This document shows, piece after piece, positions 13,036 to 26,500 of a stretch of DNA of 64,000 nucleotides. The translations under genes were made by a program, and so were the position numbers. Source of the stretch: Callipepla californica brunnescens (Eukaryota > Chordata > Aves > Galliformes > Odontophoridae); the NCBI GenBank assembly GCA_023055505.1, contig JALIRH010000001.1, positions 98,363,034 to 98,427,033 of the forward strand. The letters run 5' to 3'. The notes below the pieces were generated by a model. That model had not been told where the DNA came from. It saw only the letters and a program-made list of their open reading frames with translations, and searched no databases. Position 1 is the stretch's first letter, and each line of letters starts with the position of its first letter.

Positions 13036-15860
13036 ACATACGCATATGTGGTGTGTATGTGTATACTACAGATACATACTCCTCCATAAAACTCTCATAA
13101 AACACACAGCATATATGCCATATGAGGAAAAATTCTGTACCGAATTAGATGTTAAAAGTTTTCAGGCATACTCAGATGATTTTTCAGTCAAGCTCACTAT
13201 CAGGAGCTTTTAAGAGATTTTTCAAAGCTATCAAAAGGAACTGTTCGCTATATGATTACTGCCAGTGCTTACTTTCAATTAAAAGCATCCTGACATAAAG
13301 CAAGAATAAAAAGTGTATGAAAATAAGTACCTCGAGAGTCATTCTGTTACGCTAATTCTTGCAATTCTTTGTTCTTAAGAGCGCCAGAGGCCAGTTACAA
13401 TTCTGGGAGAAGTTCACAAGGATATCCCTTTTTACCAATTCACACTTGGTCTGCACTAATGGTCTTTTTCTTTCTTTTTCTTTTCAAAGTGGTGATAAAA
13501 GCACTGAGCTCTGTAGCTGTGTTCAAAGCTTTGCATCAGTGGCTGGAGACAGCAGAAGGCAGGCTGCAGCCCGCAGCTGTGGGGATTCGTGCCCCAGAGA
13601 TGGGGACACGGCTCATACCGCATCAGCATGGCTGGTGGCCAGCGAGGAGCTCGGCCTGGCCACATGGTCTCCAATGCTGGGAGGCCAAACCACAGCAAGC
13701 AGCTGGACAAGCAGAAAATACAACACACCAAAGCTTCTTTTGACCTCTTTTTCACTCACATGCGAAGCTGCCTTTACCAGAAAGGTCTCTGGGACAGCGC
13801 TTCTTTGGCAGCATCCTCTGAATTCCTTGCGAGTACGTTCTCCTTCTGAAGAGTGCAGACTTGGAGCTCAGTGCCTCGTATGTGTAGCTTAAAAACGTCC
13901 AGATCAAATTACCAGCTGCTGAAACATGGCATGTACAGGGGCGGCAGCGCCAGACCTGTACCGCTAACGCCTTGAATAGTGTCCTCTCCGTGTGAGGGTT
14001 TCACTGAAGACTGTACATTCTGAGAGCAGTTCCAGTTTAAGGAGTACAGCAACCAGGTTTCTAACCCTAAGCCGTGCCTTTACCACTTGCTGCTATCTCC
14101 ATCAGATCACTAAGGCTGTGTTTCTTAAACTCAAGCCCTGCGCAACAATAAGTGAAAATTAAAGTCCAGAAAGCGTGAAACACCTAAAATGTGGGAAAAG
14201 GCTTCTGCATTTTCGCAACATTATACAGATGTTTTCTTTTTCTTTGTAACATAAAAATGAGGTTTTCTTCACAAAGTAATTTTACTTTTTGTCAGAACAT
14301 ACAACTGAAGTGCTGAGAATACTGTAATAGTCATTCAGTGCAGTATAAAAGAAGCGAAGTCCATGTTGTTACAGAACGTATCCAGCAGCTGCACGGATAC
14401 TGTTTTGACAGGTACAACAAAAATATTTCTCTCTGAAAGACAGCAGCATCGACTGACTAACACCAGGTGTGCAAAGAAAAGAAAAAAAAAAGGAAAGAAA
14501 AAAGAGTATAACTTGATTTATAAAGAATATTTCTTTCTTATTTTAAAACATGCAGACACACTGGGGTGGGGGAGCGAGGGAGTGCTTTATATTTTTCATG
14601 AATGAAAGAGATTTAGCTTTTTCCAGTGCCAATCCCAAGTAATATGTCATAACCTAAATGTCACAAACGTTGGGCGGATTAAACTGACAAGCTGTTAAAC
14701 AACTAGAGGAGAATATTAGTCGGAAACTGTTCCAAGTGAAGATTTGATAGATAGTTTCTGAGGAAAAAAAAGAAAACAACAACAACAACAAAACCCAACG
14801 AAAAAAGATTGCTCATTTCTGAAATGGGCCTTGGAGACATTCAGATATTGTTTAATGGGAAGCGAGCTTTTCCTGGAACAGACCACTGTGCAGGAGAGTG
14901 ACTGAATAGGATGAAAGGCTCCAATTGCAGAATCACAAGGTGGTATCTATCACTCCAACCTTTTCATTTCCCAGCCAGACATATGGCTGAACCTTGTAAT
15001 TTAAATGCAGATTATCTGTCCCAGCAGGAGTGCCTGAACGTCCTGGAAGCAGGGTCATGTTTCAGTAGGGGTGTCAGTAACGGTTTCACATTGCATAATT
15101 TCAAAATGTTTTGTTCTCTACCGAATTGAAATGTTTTTCATATTTGTAGAGGAAGGGCTTTTTTGCTCCTTTAAGAGGAAAAGCATTTATTTTCGATTTT
15201 CAGTACTGCCTGAAAGCTAGTTTGTCTCCTATTTACGCAGTAGGAATGAATCTCCTCATTTACAGTACCAGGACGGCTGAACTTCAGTGCGTTTGGCACC
15301 GCAGCCTGGATGGAACTGCAGCGTACATTGCACAGTGGTGAGCTTTATGTTCAGAGCCTGCTGATGCAGACGTGTCGTTTAGCCATGTAAATGTAGGGAT
15401 TTCATTGAAAAGCAAATAGGTATGCAAGCATAGGTTCAGCGGTCTTAGCACACACAATTACTTGCCAGATGTTTTGAGCAATAGGCAGTAAGAGCAACAT
15501 ACACGCGTCTCAAAATTATCCTGCGACCAGGACACAATGCAAAGGCCTAAATAGCAGGGATCCACGCTGCCCACTCTCCAGCACTGCCCAATCCACTAAA
15601 CACTCTCCAGAAGCATCCTAGTCTGCCATCAAATCCCTCAAAGTTTTGAGTAAGCTCAGATGCAGCCCAGGCTGAGGAAATGCCACACATTTCTCACCTA
15701 AAATCTGTCTTACTCTGGACTGACCAGACAAGATGTCTGGCTTCTGAAATCCCCAAAGACACGTAGCCTAGTGTGGTCTGAGTTTAGCTTTCAAGATCTC
15801 TGGTGATAGCCATCTCACCTTGGAAATGGGACGCTTGAACTGGGAGGTTTTTAGGCTACA

Positions 15861-15892
15861 GCTCCTAGATACCAAAAGGATGCTCACATCGC
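15861..15892 (-). repeat. Possible ancient interspersed repeat, copy 2
   Basis: The reverse complement resembles 5,262-5,300, sharing the core CTTTTGGTATC. It lies just upstream of the CR1 fragment that starts near 16,029. Assignment to a family is not possible by eye. Confidence 0.25.
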
Positions 15893-16028
15893 TGCAAGAG
15901 ATATTCAGAGGAGTGAGTTCTGCTGCTTAAGACGCTGTGTAGGTGGTGCAGAAAAAGCCACATAGAGAAGAGGAATGCAAGGAAGATAAATTTACATTTG
16001 AATATATTCTAAATTTTATAAGAAATAG

Positions 16029-16413
16029 TGTTGCCAGCGGGAGCAGGGCGGTGATTGTCCTCATGTGCTCAGCTCTAGTGGTGCCGCACCTCAAGTACTG
16101 TGTTCAGTTTTGGACCCTTCACTGCAAGAAAGACTTCAGGGGCCTGGAGCATGTCCAGAGAAGGGCAATGAAGCTGGTGAGGGATCTGGAGCACAAGTGG
16201 CATGGGGAGCAGATGAGGAAGCTGAGATTGTTTAGTTTGGAGAAGAGGAGGCTCAGGAGAGATGTTATTGCTCTCTACCTCTGCCTGAAGGGAGGTTGTG
16301 GTGAGGTGGGTGTTGGCCTCTTCTCCTGTGTAACTAGTGATAGGAATAGAGGGAACGGCCTCAAATTGCACCAGGGGAGGTTCAGCTTGGATATTAAGAA
16401 AATTCTTCTCAGA
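16029..16413 (+). mobile_element. CR1 LINE fragment, 3' part of ORF2, 3'-truncated
   Basis: CR1 is the main bird retrotransposon; its second reading frame encodes an endonuclease-reverse transcriptase. This copy matches the stretch encoding the C-terminal end of that protein: residues such as 'VQRRAMKLV' and 'LFSLEKRRLRRD' are readable in the frame that stays open from 15,943 to 16,614. The usual 3' end (the GGTCCCTTCCAACC block and terminal short repeats) is missing, so it is broken at both ends. The open frame running on past 16,413 is fortuitous. This is a dead copy and not a host gene. Confidence 0.85.
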
Positions 16414-19400
16414 TCACATCCATGTCAGTCAATGCTAGCATGTAAAAATGCGTGTGTCAGCATGGCAAGGATGAGGAAGCCCCAACTACTGGAGCTCTTC
16501 TGCCAAGTGAAGGGCAGATGCCTTAAAAAGGCTACTTTTAGAACTGAAAGCAAAGAGCAAATTAACACAAAGGAAGTGATGTGGGGAGCACAGCAGGCAC
16601 AGAGCAGAATTTAACTAGAGCACTGCTATGCAGCTGATCTTCAAAATCTTGGTGTTACTGAACGGTGGGCAGAGGGATATAAGCACATCCTGGGCATACC
16701 TTGATGAAATACCATCACTTTGTATGCCTAAACAATGGAACTTCTGTTCTAACTCATGGGTTGAACCAAATGGAACATATCACAGCATAAGAAACGTTCA
16801 AGCAATAGGAAATCTACGTGCAAAAGATGTGTGAAAAATACATCTCCTGGCCAAGTTGTTACCATATTATTTAGAATAGTATGTATGTTGCAGTGGAGGG
16901 CCGTTGCACAGGTAGAGAATTTACATCCCTCAGAGACGCACAGAAGAGAAATTAGAAGCCCATAAAAACTTATTTCAAGAGCTTGTTGCAGTGCATGCGT
17001 AGGAATTCATCTGTTTTTTTTTGCATGCTAGAAAAACTAAGTTCTTCCTAGAAACCTGCATGCAGGCTCAGTGAGCAAAGTGGAAGATGAAAGCGAGAAA
17101 GGGGAAAAAGGACGTGGTAGTCATTTTGGGGGTGTTCAGTAGGTTCTTTCTACCGAATCTCCAAATGTGACTTTAGCAAAGTACATTCAGTAAGTTAGGA
17201 ATCAAGGAACGTTTCCACATTTTGGGTTGTTCATCAGCAATTGGTCAAAGAGAGCATGGCGCAACATTTGACAGCCTTCTTTCACAAGCAAAATCTGAAA
17301 ATCTCTGTGTTTTAGAGAGAGATTTTGACACGCTCATTCCCCATCCCGCTGGCTTTTAGGCATGTTGTTGCATATTTTGGTTAAAAGTCCCAACCAAGAA
17401 AACCATCCCTTTCTATGCCTTGTTTGCTTCAAGCCTTTGAAAATCTAATTTAACGAATTCTGCCTTTTGCCTCTCACCTAAATAAACAGTCTTAAAAATA
17501 ATAATAATAATAAGGAAAAGAAAAAGCCCCAACAAACGAATGCCATCAACAACATTAACAAATGTCCTGTCTGTGAGCCCAATTAGCAAGAAAACAGCCT
17601 TAGTGGTTTTTAGCCTGCAGACACCCTCTGGAACTCCACAACCATAGATTCTAATTAAGGGATTGACTTTTCAAGAAAGATTAAAATAACTAAATGCATT
17701 TAGCTTTGCTAAACAATGGTGGGGAAGGAATAAGAGAACCCTCAGCAACAATAAGAAGATTGTAAACACCAACAATGGACAAGGGCTGTTTAAAGGAAGA
17801 AAGAAAACACTTGTCTAGGCACCAAGAGTAATAGGGAATAATAGAAGCATAAGATGGAATACGTTCACTATCGATTATTGGTATTCTTATTATGGCACAA
17901 CTCTCGAAGAAACACAGCGATGTTACTTGCCAAGAGAAGATTTATTCATGACTGAGGAAAATGGAAAGGCTGTAATTCCCCTATTAGCACTGCCAAGTGT
18001 AACATCTACTTCCATGTGACCAGAGAAAGGCTGTACAACTGTATATCCTCTTTGTCACGAAACTGCTTGCAGTTCTGCAAGTATTTGCTTTTTAAACACC
18101 TTTTGTAGAAACACTAATCAGAAGTAACATTTAGAGAACTGCGTACCTTTAAAGGAGTGGCGGTGGGTCCACCACCTTCCCCATGGCAGAGTGAGTAAGA
18201 TGATCGGGAAAGCAGCGGAGGCCATACAGGACGATGTGCCTATTGTTTTGATGCTACATCCAGGGGTAGGAGGTGCTGTGTTTCTAAAGCGACCGAAAGT
18301 GGATCCTCAGCCCCACCAATGGGGTTGCTTTTTCAAGCATGTAAGCAGCTTGATGGAGAAGACAGAAATGAAGCTGGAGCAACCTCTGCTCAGAATAATC
18401 TGCTACTGCTGTTCAGTCCTGATACAGGTGATTTTTCCTACATGCTTCAGAGACAGACACATTTTGAGGTTAGAATTCTCGACTGGCTCCAAAGCCTCTG
18501 GATTGAATTCATATTTAAAAGGCCAGGGTCAACCCTATCAAATATTTTTAGGTCATCAGGCTGGATTCAGAAGTCAGATTCAGGCTGGAGCAGAAGTCTG
18601 GCTGCAGTAAATTCTATTACTACAAACTGTCTTTAAAAACACTGTAAAGCAGCCTATCACATTTTCTAGGTCTTGATAGTGGAAGGGTATGCTATCACTG
18701 TTGAAAGTACAGCCTTTGAAGTAACCTGGACTGTATCCATTAAATCTCTTGTGTAAAAGCATGAACACTTCCACTGATGTCTTAGGATCCAGAGGTGAAT
18801 GTGGTGCCGATATACAGATCCATGTGTCCAGACTCAGAGCTAAATCCAGCAAAGACTTCTCCCTTGGTCACCTAGGGACAGTTTGCAATGGTCTCTCAGA
18901 GTGCTTCTTTTCATACATCAGTACATCACTTTAGCCTGTACTAATGACAAACATCCCACTCTTCTCCCCTACCCAAGGGCTTGCCAAGTGAGCATCTTCC
19001 CTCCATTCCACAGCGTGTGTGCAGCTGGGAACATGTACAGTTTTGTGACGTTCTAACGTGTAGTTTTTATCAGCAGTTATTCAAACAGAAGGATATCCAG
19101 GGATATTTTTTTATTCTATTACAGAGTATGCGTGCAAGTGCAGCCGTACAGCATCTGTCGTGCAATTGTGATGCCATGTGATGGTGATGTTTCCAAATAG
19201 TCTATCCCACAACGAAAGGTCAGCAAGGAACCACTCAGACACACACAATGACAGACTTCTTTTCTACCTGACGTGCAATCTTCTCAGAAAACGAAGGCAG
19301 AAATTACTAAGTACATTTGAAAAACATAGAGTGAGAGGTGTGTGTACAAAGCCAATTAAGGAAAGAATTGCTTTTTGCTGCTTTTTTCCTGGTGCGCTCT

Positions 19401-20397
19401 TTTGGAAATTTACCTCCATATACTAATTAACCTCTGGGTGACTTTATGTAAATTAGATGGCTTTTTTTTTTTTCGCAGTGTTGCTGTGGTAGTGTAAATG
19501 TCTTAAAGTTATGTAAAGTGTTTTGAAGGTAGCCAACAGAGTTTCCTTTTATTGTATTACTCTGTGAGATGTAGAAATGAGCAGGCTTTCTTGGAATGAT
19601 GAGAAAAGATGAGAAGTGCTGTAGTGCTGAGAAAGGTATTGGGAAGATACACACAGTTCTTGGGCCACATCCCCAGCTTGCTAAACATGGCCAGGACAAC
19701 CAGCTCAGTGTAGCTGTTGACATTGCCATCAGTTCAAGACATGGTCTCGTACACTGAAAATTGGTTTTAAGGATGCCAACTGAAGGCCTAGAGCCCTTGG
19801 TGATCTTGGAGAAGTAATTTCACTAACCTCAATCTGAGAGCACCACTTAGGGAATCAAGCAATTGATTTCCCTTATGGCAGCAATTAGTTTTCTTGGGGG
19901 CCTGGTGCACTGGGACAACGTTATTATTATTATTTTGTGGGAAATTCAATTAAGGGGACAGTGGCTGGATTTATAAAGTTTTGCTTTTATGTCATGGAGA
20001 TCTGAGGGCAGAATTAGCCCTGGGGACCTGCTGCTGCCCACAAATGCGCAAATTGTTTGGAGTGACCAAATCGGTGTCAGGAGAGCTGAAGGCTACAATG
20101 AAGCAAAATGTACTTCTGAATGGCCTCTAAAGTGTATGGCGCAACAAAGGTGTCTGGAGATGCCAGTTAAATTGATAAATCTGTTTTAGGATGAAATGAG
20201 CAAGACCCTAAAGAGGAGTATCTTTCCCCATTAGAGAGTGGTTGTTCCTGATGTAAATACCCACAGTCTGCATTTAATCTGAAATATCCTCGTCCTTCAA
20301 GGAAGCGCATCTAATATAGGGACCTGTGTGGGGAGATAAGAGAATTAGGGTATGTAACAATTAGATGCCTGCTGTCTATTATTACTTATAACATATA
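16414..20397. other. Non-coding interval
   Basis: No supportable gene is visible. It includes a small ATA-type repeat at about 17,498-17,513 and AT-rich sequence. The open frame at 18,191-18,610 has no recognisable domain, no upstream promoter and overlapping competing frames, so I do not call it a gene. Confidence 0.55.
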
Positions 20398-20594
20398 TGT
20401 GTGTGGGAGCTTCTTCACAGTGCAGTGACGGAGCACTGGCACAGGCTGCACAGAGAGGTGGTGCAGTCTCCTTCTCTGGAGGCGTTCAAGACCACCTGGA
20501 CGACTACCTGTGCTGGGCTAGGGAGCTGCTTTGGCAGGGGGTTGGACTCGATGATCTCTAGAGGTCCCTTCCAACCCCTACAATTCTGTGATTA
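20398..20594 (+). mobile_element. CR1 LINE 3' end fragment
   Basis: This is a 5'-truncated copy retaining the terminal ~200 bases: the segment GCAGTGACGGAGCACTGG, the GGTTGGACTCGATGATCTCT motif, the TCCCTTCCAACCCC block and a terminal ATTCTGTGATTAT. It shares its detailed sequence with copies at 36.5, 40.5, 44.3 and 54.1 kb, so all five look like one subfamily. Confidence 0.95.
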
Positions 20595-23500
20595 TACATT
20601 AACATGTGCTTATTACACACTATTATATGCCACACATTTATCATTGTTGGGGTAACACGTCATTTGGAAAAACTGTAATCTCCCCCTGGGAATTACGGCT
20701 AAGGTGCTCAACTCGGGGAGAGAGTACCAGGCTGTGAATCCCAATCCTATAAAGCTGTTTGCTTGCAGCCCACACTTAGGCACTTTAAGTCTTGAGATGG
20801 AGGAAATGCTACTGTAGATCTGTTTTCTGTCATTCTTCTTGGTTAGTTTAAGAGGCCTCCCGCTCCGTGCTCTGGCTGTTGTGAATCTGAGGCACCTAAT
20901 TCTCCCCGTGATATATACAGAATTGGTATTTCACACTGCATGTTACGAATTCGGTAGTAGGAGCCTGTGAGTTATGTGTGGGGAAGCTCAGTGCTTGCGT
21001 GTAGTTTGTAGATGTAAAGCCAGGTGTCCGTAAGTTAAGCACAGCAGCAGCTAGCCTGTAGGCTTGCAAATTTTGCTGGATTTTAAGCCTGTGAAATGCT
21101 GAAGCGTTTGGATCGGTGCCAGATGGCTGCCTTGCTCACCACCTATTTTGGAAAGAGAATATTCAGGGTGAGAGATTTACTTCATGAAAGTCTGGGGGAA
21201 AAAAAGTAGAATTTCAGAGAAATATTAAGGGAAAAAATCTTATCATTAATTCTATCGAAACAGTATTATGCAAAGTTGAATAACGCTATTCGATGCAGGG
21301 ATGAGTTCTTAGTGTGATGGAGAGACAGGCATGGTTAAAGACATGAGGATGATGAAGGTAGTAGGTGGAAGCTGCCTCCTCGCAGCATCCTGGCTATCCA
21401 AGTCACTCCAGTGACACTACTGGGAGAGCAATCTGCTTAATGCCTTCTCTTCGCCCACCCCTTTCCTGGTCAACAGGTTCCTGGGTGAAGCAGGAATACG
21501 TACAACTGTGGGAAATGGTGCAGAAATTTCCAAGGTCCAGCCTTCCTTTGCTGCTTTCTGCCTTTTTTAGGATGAGAAGAAACGCTGAGTCGGCAACATT
21601 TTCCAACACACAAAGGCCCCAGGTTTGGCAATGGACTTTCAGACTTCCTCCCACCAGAGCCCGCATATCTCGCCATCATCTTGGTGGCACAGGCAGCGTC
21701 CCCTCCTGGCTCCAGCGCTTGGACAGAGTGAAAAAGGAGGAGTGGAGGTGTGGGGCTGTGTGGTGTGCTGCAATCAGCCCCAGGTTGCTGTGGGTCAGTG
21801 TGACTTAGTTACAAAAGACAGACAAAAGACACTGTGGCAGAGGAGGGGCACTGCTAATATGCTTTAAAAAAAAAATTAAAGAAAAAAAAGGAAAAGAAAA
21901 GAGAGCGTGTTCAAAAGAAAAGACACAGCAGACTAAGAAAAAGGACGAAGCTGCCTTTTCTCTCTACCCCAAGCTGGCCTCATGCTCCGGTGTGTTTCCA
22001 TGGAGGCTGTTGCTGTCACTGCATGGCTCATGCTGGAGTGTCACATTGGATGGGAGCCAGCTCGACAAGAAAAATAAAGTGAGTTTTTAAGAGGTAACGT
22101 GGTAAATGTTCTTCCCAGTCTGGCTACCAATATGTGCTGTCTAGCCTGAGGCGCGCAGCACATATGGGTGAAGCTACTGAGGTTTGGTACTTTTAACTTC
22201 TCAAGTCACTCTGTACGAAACCAAGGGATACACATTAGACTCGTTGAGCAGGAGGGAAAAAATAGGTAAGGAAAGGCAAGGCCTAGCAATCTGATCTCAA
22301 CGGACTGTCACTGGCAGTTTCTGAATTCTTAGGCTGGGGCTTAGAGGCTTTTCCACATACCGGGGGATTTTCCCTGCTGATTATGCACAGGCAGTGAGGG
22401 CAGCACAGCAGCCTGGCCACACCGCTGCTGCCCAGGCAGGGGACAGTGTCCTGGGCAGCAGCAGATGCTGGCATTTGGGCCACCTGCTTCAGGCAGCTGG
22501 ACCTGCACCCCTGCCCTCCTTCTATCCCAGCAGCAGCCTGGCTCCAGTTGCTCTTTTCTTCCTGGAAATTCAATTTTACCTCCACTGCTGAGAATCTGGC
22601 CCGCCCATTTGGGGATCTGCCTTTGAAAGGGCAACCTCTGAAACAAAGTATAGTTGATGTCTGCTGCGGGGAAATCTGCTCTTCCCTCACTTGGGGTCTT
22701 TCAAGGCACTTCAGCAGTCACTTCACGCTGTGCCCCCTGGGCTTCTGGGACAGCATCGCAACCTCCTTCTCTTTTTCCCATCTGTCAGCTCAGTCATGAC
22801 AATGGGGCAGGCTGGAGTTTTCTTTCAGCTCATTCGATTTCTATGGCTAGCGTTTGCCAAGTGCTCAACCGTTTGTAAAAATCATGTCATCAGCTGTCAT
22901 TAGGAAGAGAATTGATAAGTGGTATTTTCTGAGCCTCGCAGTCAGTCAAAGAAATTCATTCTCTTAGTTAAAAAAAAAAACAAAACACGACAACAAAAAA
23001 CACAAGCAAGCCAAAACGTTAAGTAAGCAATTGCAACAACACAATGATCAGCTTTTTTTAGCTAGCTGTTAGATTGATACCCAGTGGCCCAACTATGGTT
23101 AATAGTCTGTGAAAAACCCCTTTAAAAAATTACAACACATTCCCCCAAAGAAGTTTCCTCCTTTGAAATGCGATGTGTACAACTGAGTCTAGATGAATCC
23201 TCTTAAGCAACTTCTAATCCAGAAAGCATCGCGGTATGTTCATTATGCCCAGGTACAACAGTGGGCACTTCAAGCCCAAGTCGTGAAATAACAGAAGTGC
23301 TGGAAAGAAACATTTTCTCTGCTTCTCAATTCCATTCTGATTCCAAACCCCTTCTACTCTTGAGGCAGAATTGCATCAGAATCCAAGAGGGGCTGGTACT
23401 GGAACAGCCAGGCTGTGAGGTCGAGAAATCAAAATGAAAGTTACCAATGTGAATGTCATAGTTATATGGGAAGGTGTCCGTAACAAAGCGTGGAAGATGG

Positions 23501-26500
23501 GAAAGGAGAGGAAAGGAGAAATGCTGTCTGAGTAAAGAAAAAGCCTGTAAGTGCTTATTTGCTCGGGGATTTGTCTTGTTGTAATTTATTTAATACCTCC
23601 GCGGAGAACGAAGAACTTTGCTGAATGAAAAACAACTGGAACCAAACCACATAACTTCCTGAAAATATTTGCTGTGCCTAACACCTGACAAGAAAAGCGT
23701 AGAAGATCGTTGAGATAATACAAGCGAAGAAGACGTCTCAGGTGTTTTGCCTGCCTACAGAGTACAGAATGAGAGACGTTGGGGCCACACCTGCCCCGCT
23801 GAGTGCGCAGAACCTTCTCAGTGCCATGAACAAAACCCGAGTGCTTCTGCAGCATTTTTTCCCACTTCGAAACTGCCCTTCTGCGTCTGTCTCCCTGTGC
23901 AGAACTTCCTCTGCAGCTCGTGAAACCTGCGCACCGGGAACAAATTAGAAACAAGCAGTTTTGCAGAGAGAACAGTGGAGTGCAGCGGAACCAGGAGCCA
24001 CAGAGAGCACAGCACGGTGTGAGCTGCGAGGAAACTTTGAAAGAGGGTCCCACAACAAGTTGGTGTCCAACCAAAAGAGATGTGGTGACTTCAGTGTTGA
24101 TATAACGATGTGATACAGCTCTCTTTATAAAGCAGCGCTTAGGAGATCGCTCATTCTCTGTTGTCTCCTGAACAACCAAATAACATGTTATTCAGTACGC
24201 TGCGCTGAGGCAATGGGATCAAATACGCGGCTTAAAATGACCTTAGAAGTTTTCTCCGGGTGGTTTTAAGTCCATAAATTGAGCTGCGATTGACATAGTT
24301 TTGAAAGGAAGATCCAGAGCTGCTCGTTCCATCCCCAGGCTTTGAACTGCAGTGCTCTCTGTGGCCAGGGGATGCTTCTTTACATTTGTTTTTTTCTGAC
24401 AAAATTATTAACCGAACACTGGAGAGCTGCAAAAAAGCAGAATTTTCTTTCACAGAATGTGTTCATTGATGACTTCTTTCTCCCTATTAACTTTTGCCGG
24501 TGTCAGATTACACTAAATAAGAAACTGTCCCTCCCGTTATTCCAAAGCTATTCTCTTAAATAAGATCACAACCCTTCAATGGCTCTTGCAGAAAGAAAGC
24601 AACTTTAAAAAAAAAAGAAGTGCAGGATCTCAGTGTGAGGTTATATAAAGGGCACGCAGCTTTCAGATCAAGGGAGCGCTATCACTACGCAGCCCCACTT
24701 TCCTAGAATATGTATCTTGGCAACTCTGCTAATCTAAATCTGGCAAATTGAATATTTTGATCTCTGTCCCTGGAGGAAAACATACTCTTATTATATTAGA
24801 TCATAATTTTCCTCTGTTACGCCGAACTATTCTCCGCTATATCCTTTATTATGTAAGAGAGGCTGCACTGTGAGCATGACGGCTGCCATTTGTGCGCTGA
24901 TCTAGGTGTTCAGGCTCACTCAAGAGCTGATGTCCTCACTCCAAAGAGTTTGCAGTCTAAGGCTTTATCGTGGCGCTCAGAAGAAGGGGCAAGCACAGTT
25001 TATTCACATTAAGCCTAACGCCAGTGTGCGCGTACAAGGAACTGAGGAAGTACTTGGCCGATGATCACAGGCTGGATTGCAAGACAGCAACCATATCAGA
25101 AAGGCCGTGTCTGCTGATGTGGTCAGTTCCTTGGCAAAAAAAAAAAAAAAAAAAAAACATTCACGTGTTTTTATTCAAAAGGGAAGGCTTGTGAGAGGAA
25201 TTAGCAACACAATCCCTCAACTGCAGGTATTTGAATTGATTATCTGTCAACCCAAAGGTTCCCCCAAGTTCAGCAAATGAACACAATCTGTCTTCTAAAA
25301 TATATCATGTAATTTGTTACCGCTTTTTTTTTTTTCCTAGCCGTGCATCACAAATAAAAAAGCACTTAGTTTTTGGTTTGGGTAATAAGGTTGAGTTCTT
25401 TTAAGTTTACTTGATATGTGAATTAGAAAATTAAATACAAGCTGAAATGGAATAAGCAATAGGTAACTTAAGAGCTTATACGTGTTTATAACTGGTGTTA
25501 ATTCAAATGACAAAATGGTTCAATACTCAGCGCACTACTGATTTATTTCAGATGTATCTTTATTTGTTTCAGGCTCGCATTGTTAAAATATGCTATTGAT
25601 TTTCTGTTTTCTTTTGTTCTGAGGTTCCAGTGTGCTCTCTGCTGGTGATGCCATTCCCCATTTTGAAAAATGATTGATTCGTTATTATTATTAGACGGCA
25701 ACAAAGAAAACCAAGACAAAGTTAAATGTAAAAGTTGCTAGACTGCTTTCAAGAATATTATTTACTTGACTTTTTGCTGGATTAGAATCTAAGATGAAAT
25801 GCGAATTGGACAACGGATACTGGGGAAAAATGAGGAAGAAATCTGTGTCCATGGAAGACAGACATAGGAGAGGTGAGAGGCTGAGGGACAGGACATAGAG
25901 ATTTCATAGGACTTGGCTTTCGATTAAATTTAGAAAGCTCCTTTAAAAGAAAAAATATATATATCTATGGGAAGACTGAAAACACCCATTCGGGGTTGCA
26001 AGGGTGAATAACAGCAATACTACATCTCTTCAAAGCACTTTCTGTGCTAAAAATTTAAGCCAGAACATTTCCGAATGGATGGTGTATGCTGAGCTTTGTT
26101 AAGCTACACAAGAATGGAAACAGAGGGTTCAGGTACGCGGAGCGAGCCAAGACAATGATTTAGGAGGACAGCTTTTCCATAAAAGTATGTGATTGAGAAC
26201 TACATTTCTCTATAAATCTGCGTTATATATCAGATACTAATGTGTAATATCCCCGTTTCTATATCAATCTATTGATATATAATCGTGTAACACATTTCTC
26301 CTATGAATGTAGCTACATTCTTCAGCTTTAGATACTGGCCCACAAATGCATGCATATGGGTAATAGCAGGCAGCAGACCATGTAAACAGCCAGCATAGCA
26401 CAGAGCCAAGCTCATAGAGAAGCGTTTCCATCACCAACCCCTCTTCTAGACCATTTCCTCAGATGTATTAGATAAATGAATAAAATATTCCGTAAGTGTG

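Larger units (their letters stand above)
1..15860. other. Non-coding interval, left flank
   Basis: I see no gene I can support here. The open frames are short, occur equally on both strands and show no family motif. The interval holds a promoter-like block near 0.9 kb, homopolymer tracts (T19 at 3,218-3,236; A18 at 9,984-10,001), an ACA/AAC-type tract near 14,780, two small perfect hairpins (11,014 and 13,011) and a possible old repeat at 5,262. No CR1 copy was recognised over these 15.9 kb, which is sparse compared with the right half. Distal regulatory elements could be present but cannot be shown without alignment to other genomes. Confidence 0.6.

Noticed and set aside
13490..13892. Exon-like sequence after a long pyrimidine tract ending CAAAG
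   Set aside because: The acceptor ends in AAG instead of CAG/TAG, three different frames are open and none shows a family motif. No donor of comparable strength follows.
15943..16614. 223-codon open frame
   Set aside because: Its core is the decayed 3' part of a CR1 reverse-transcriptase frame and the rest is chance extension. It is annotated as a mobile element.
25136..25157. A22 as a possible retrocopy poly(A) tail
   Set aside because: No AATAAA signal, no coding remnant upstream and no flanking target duplication.
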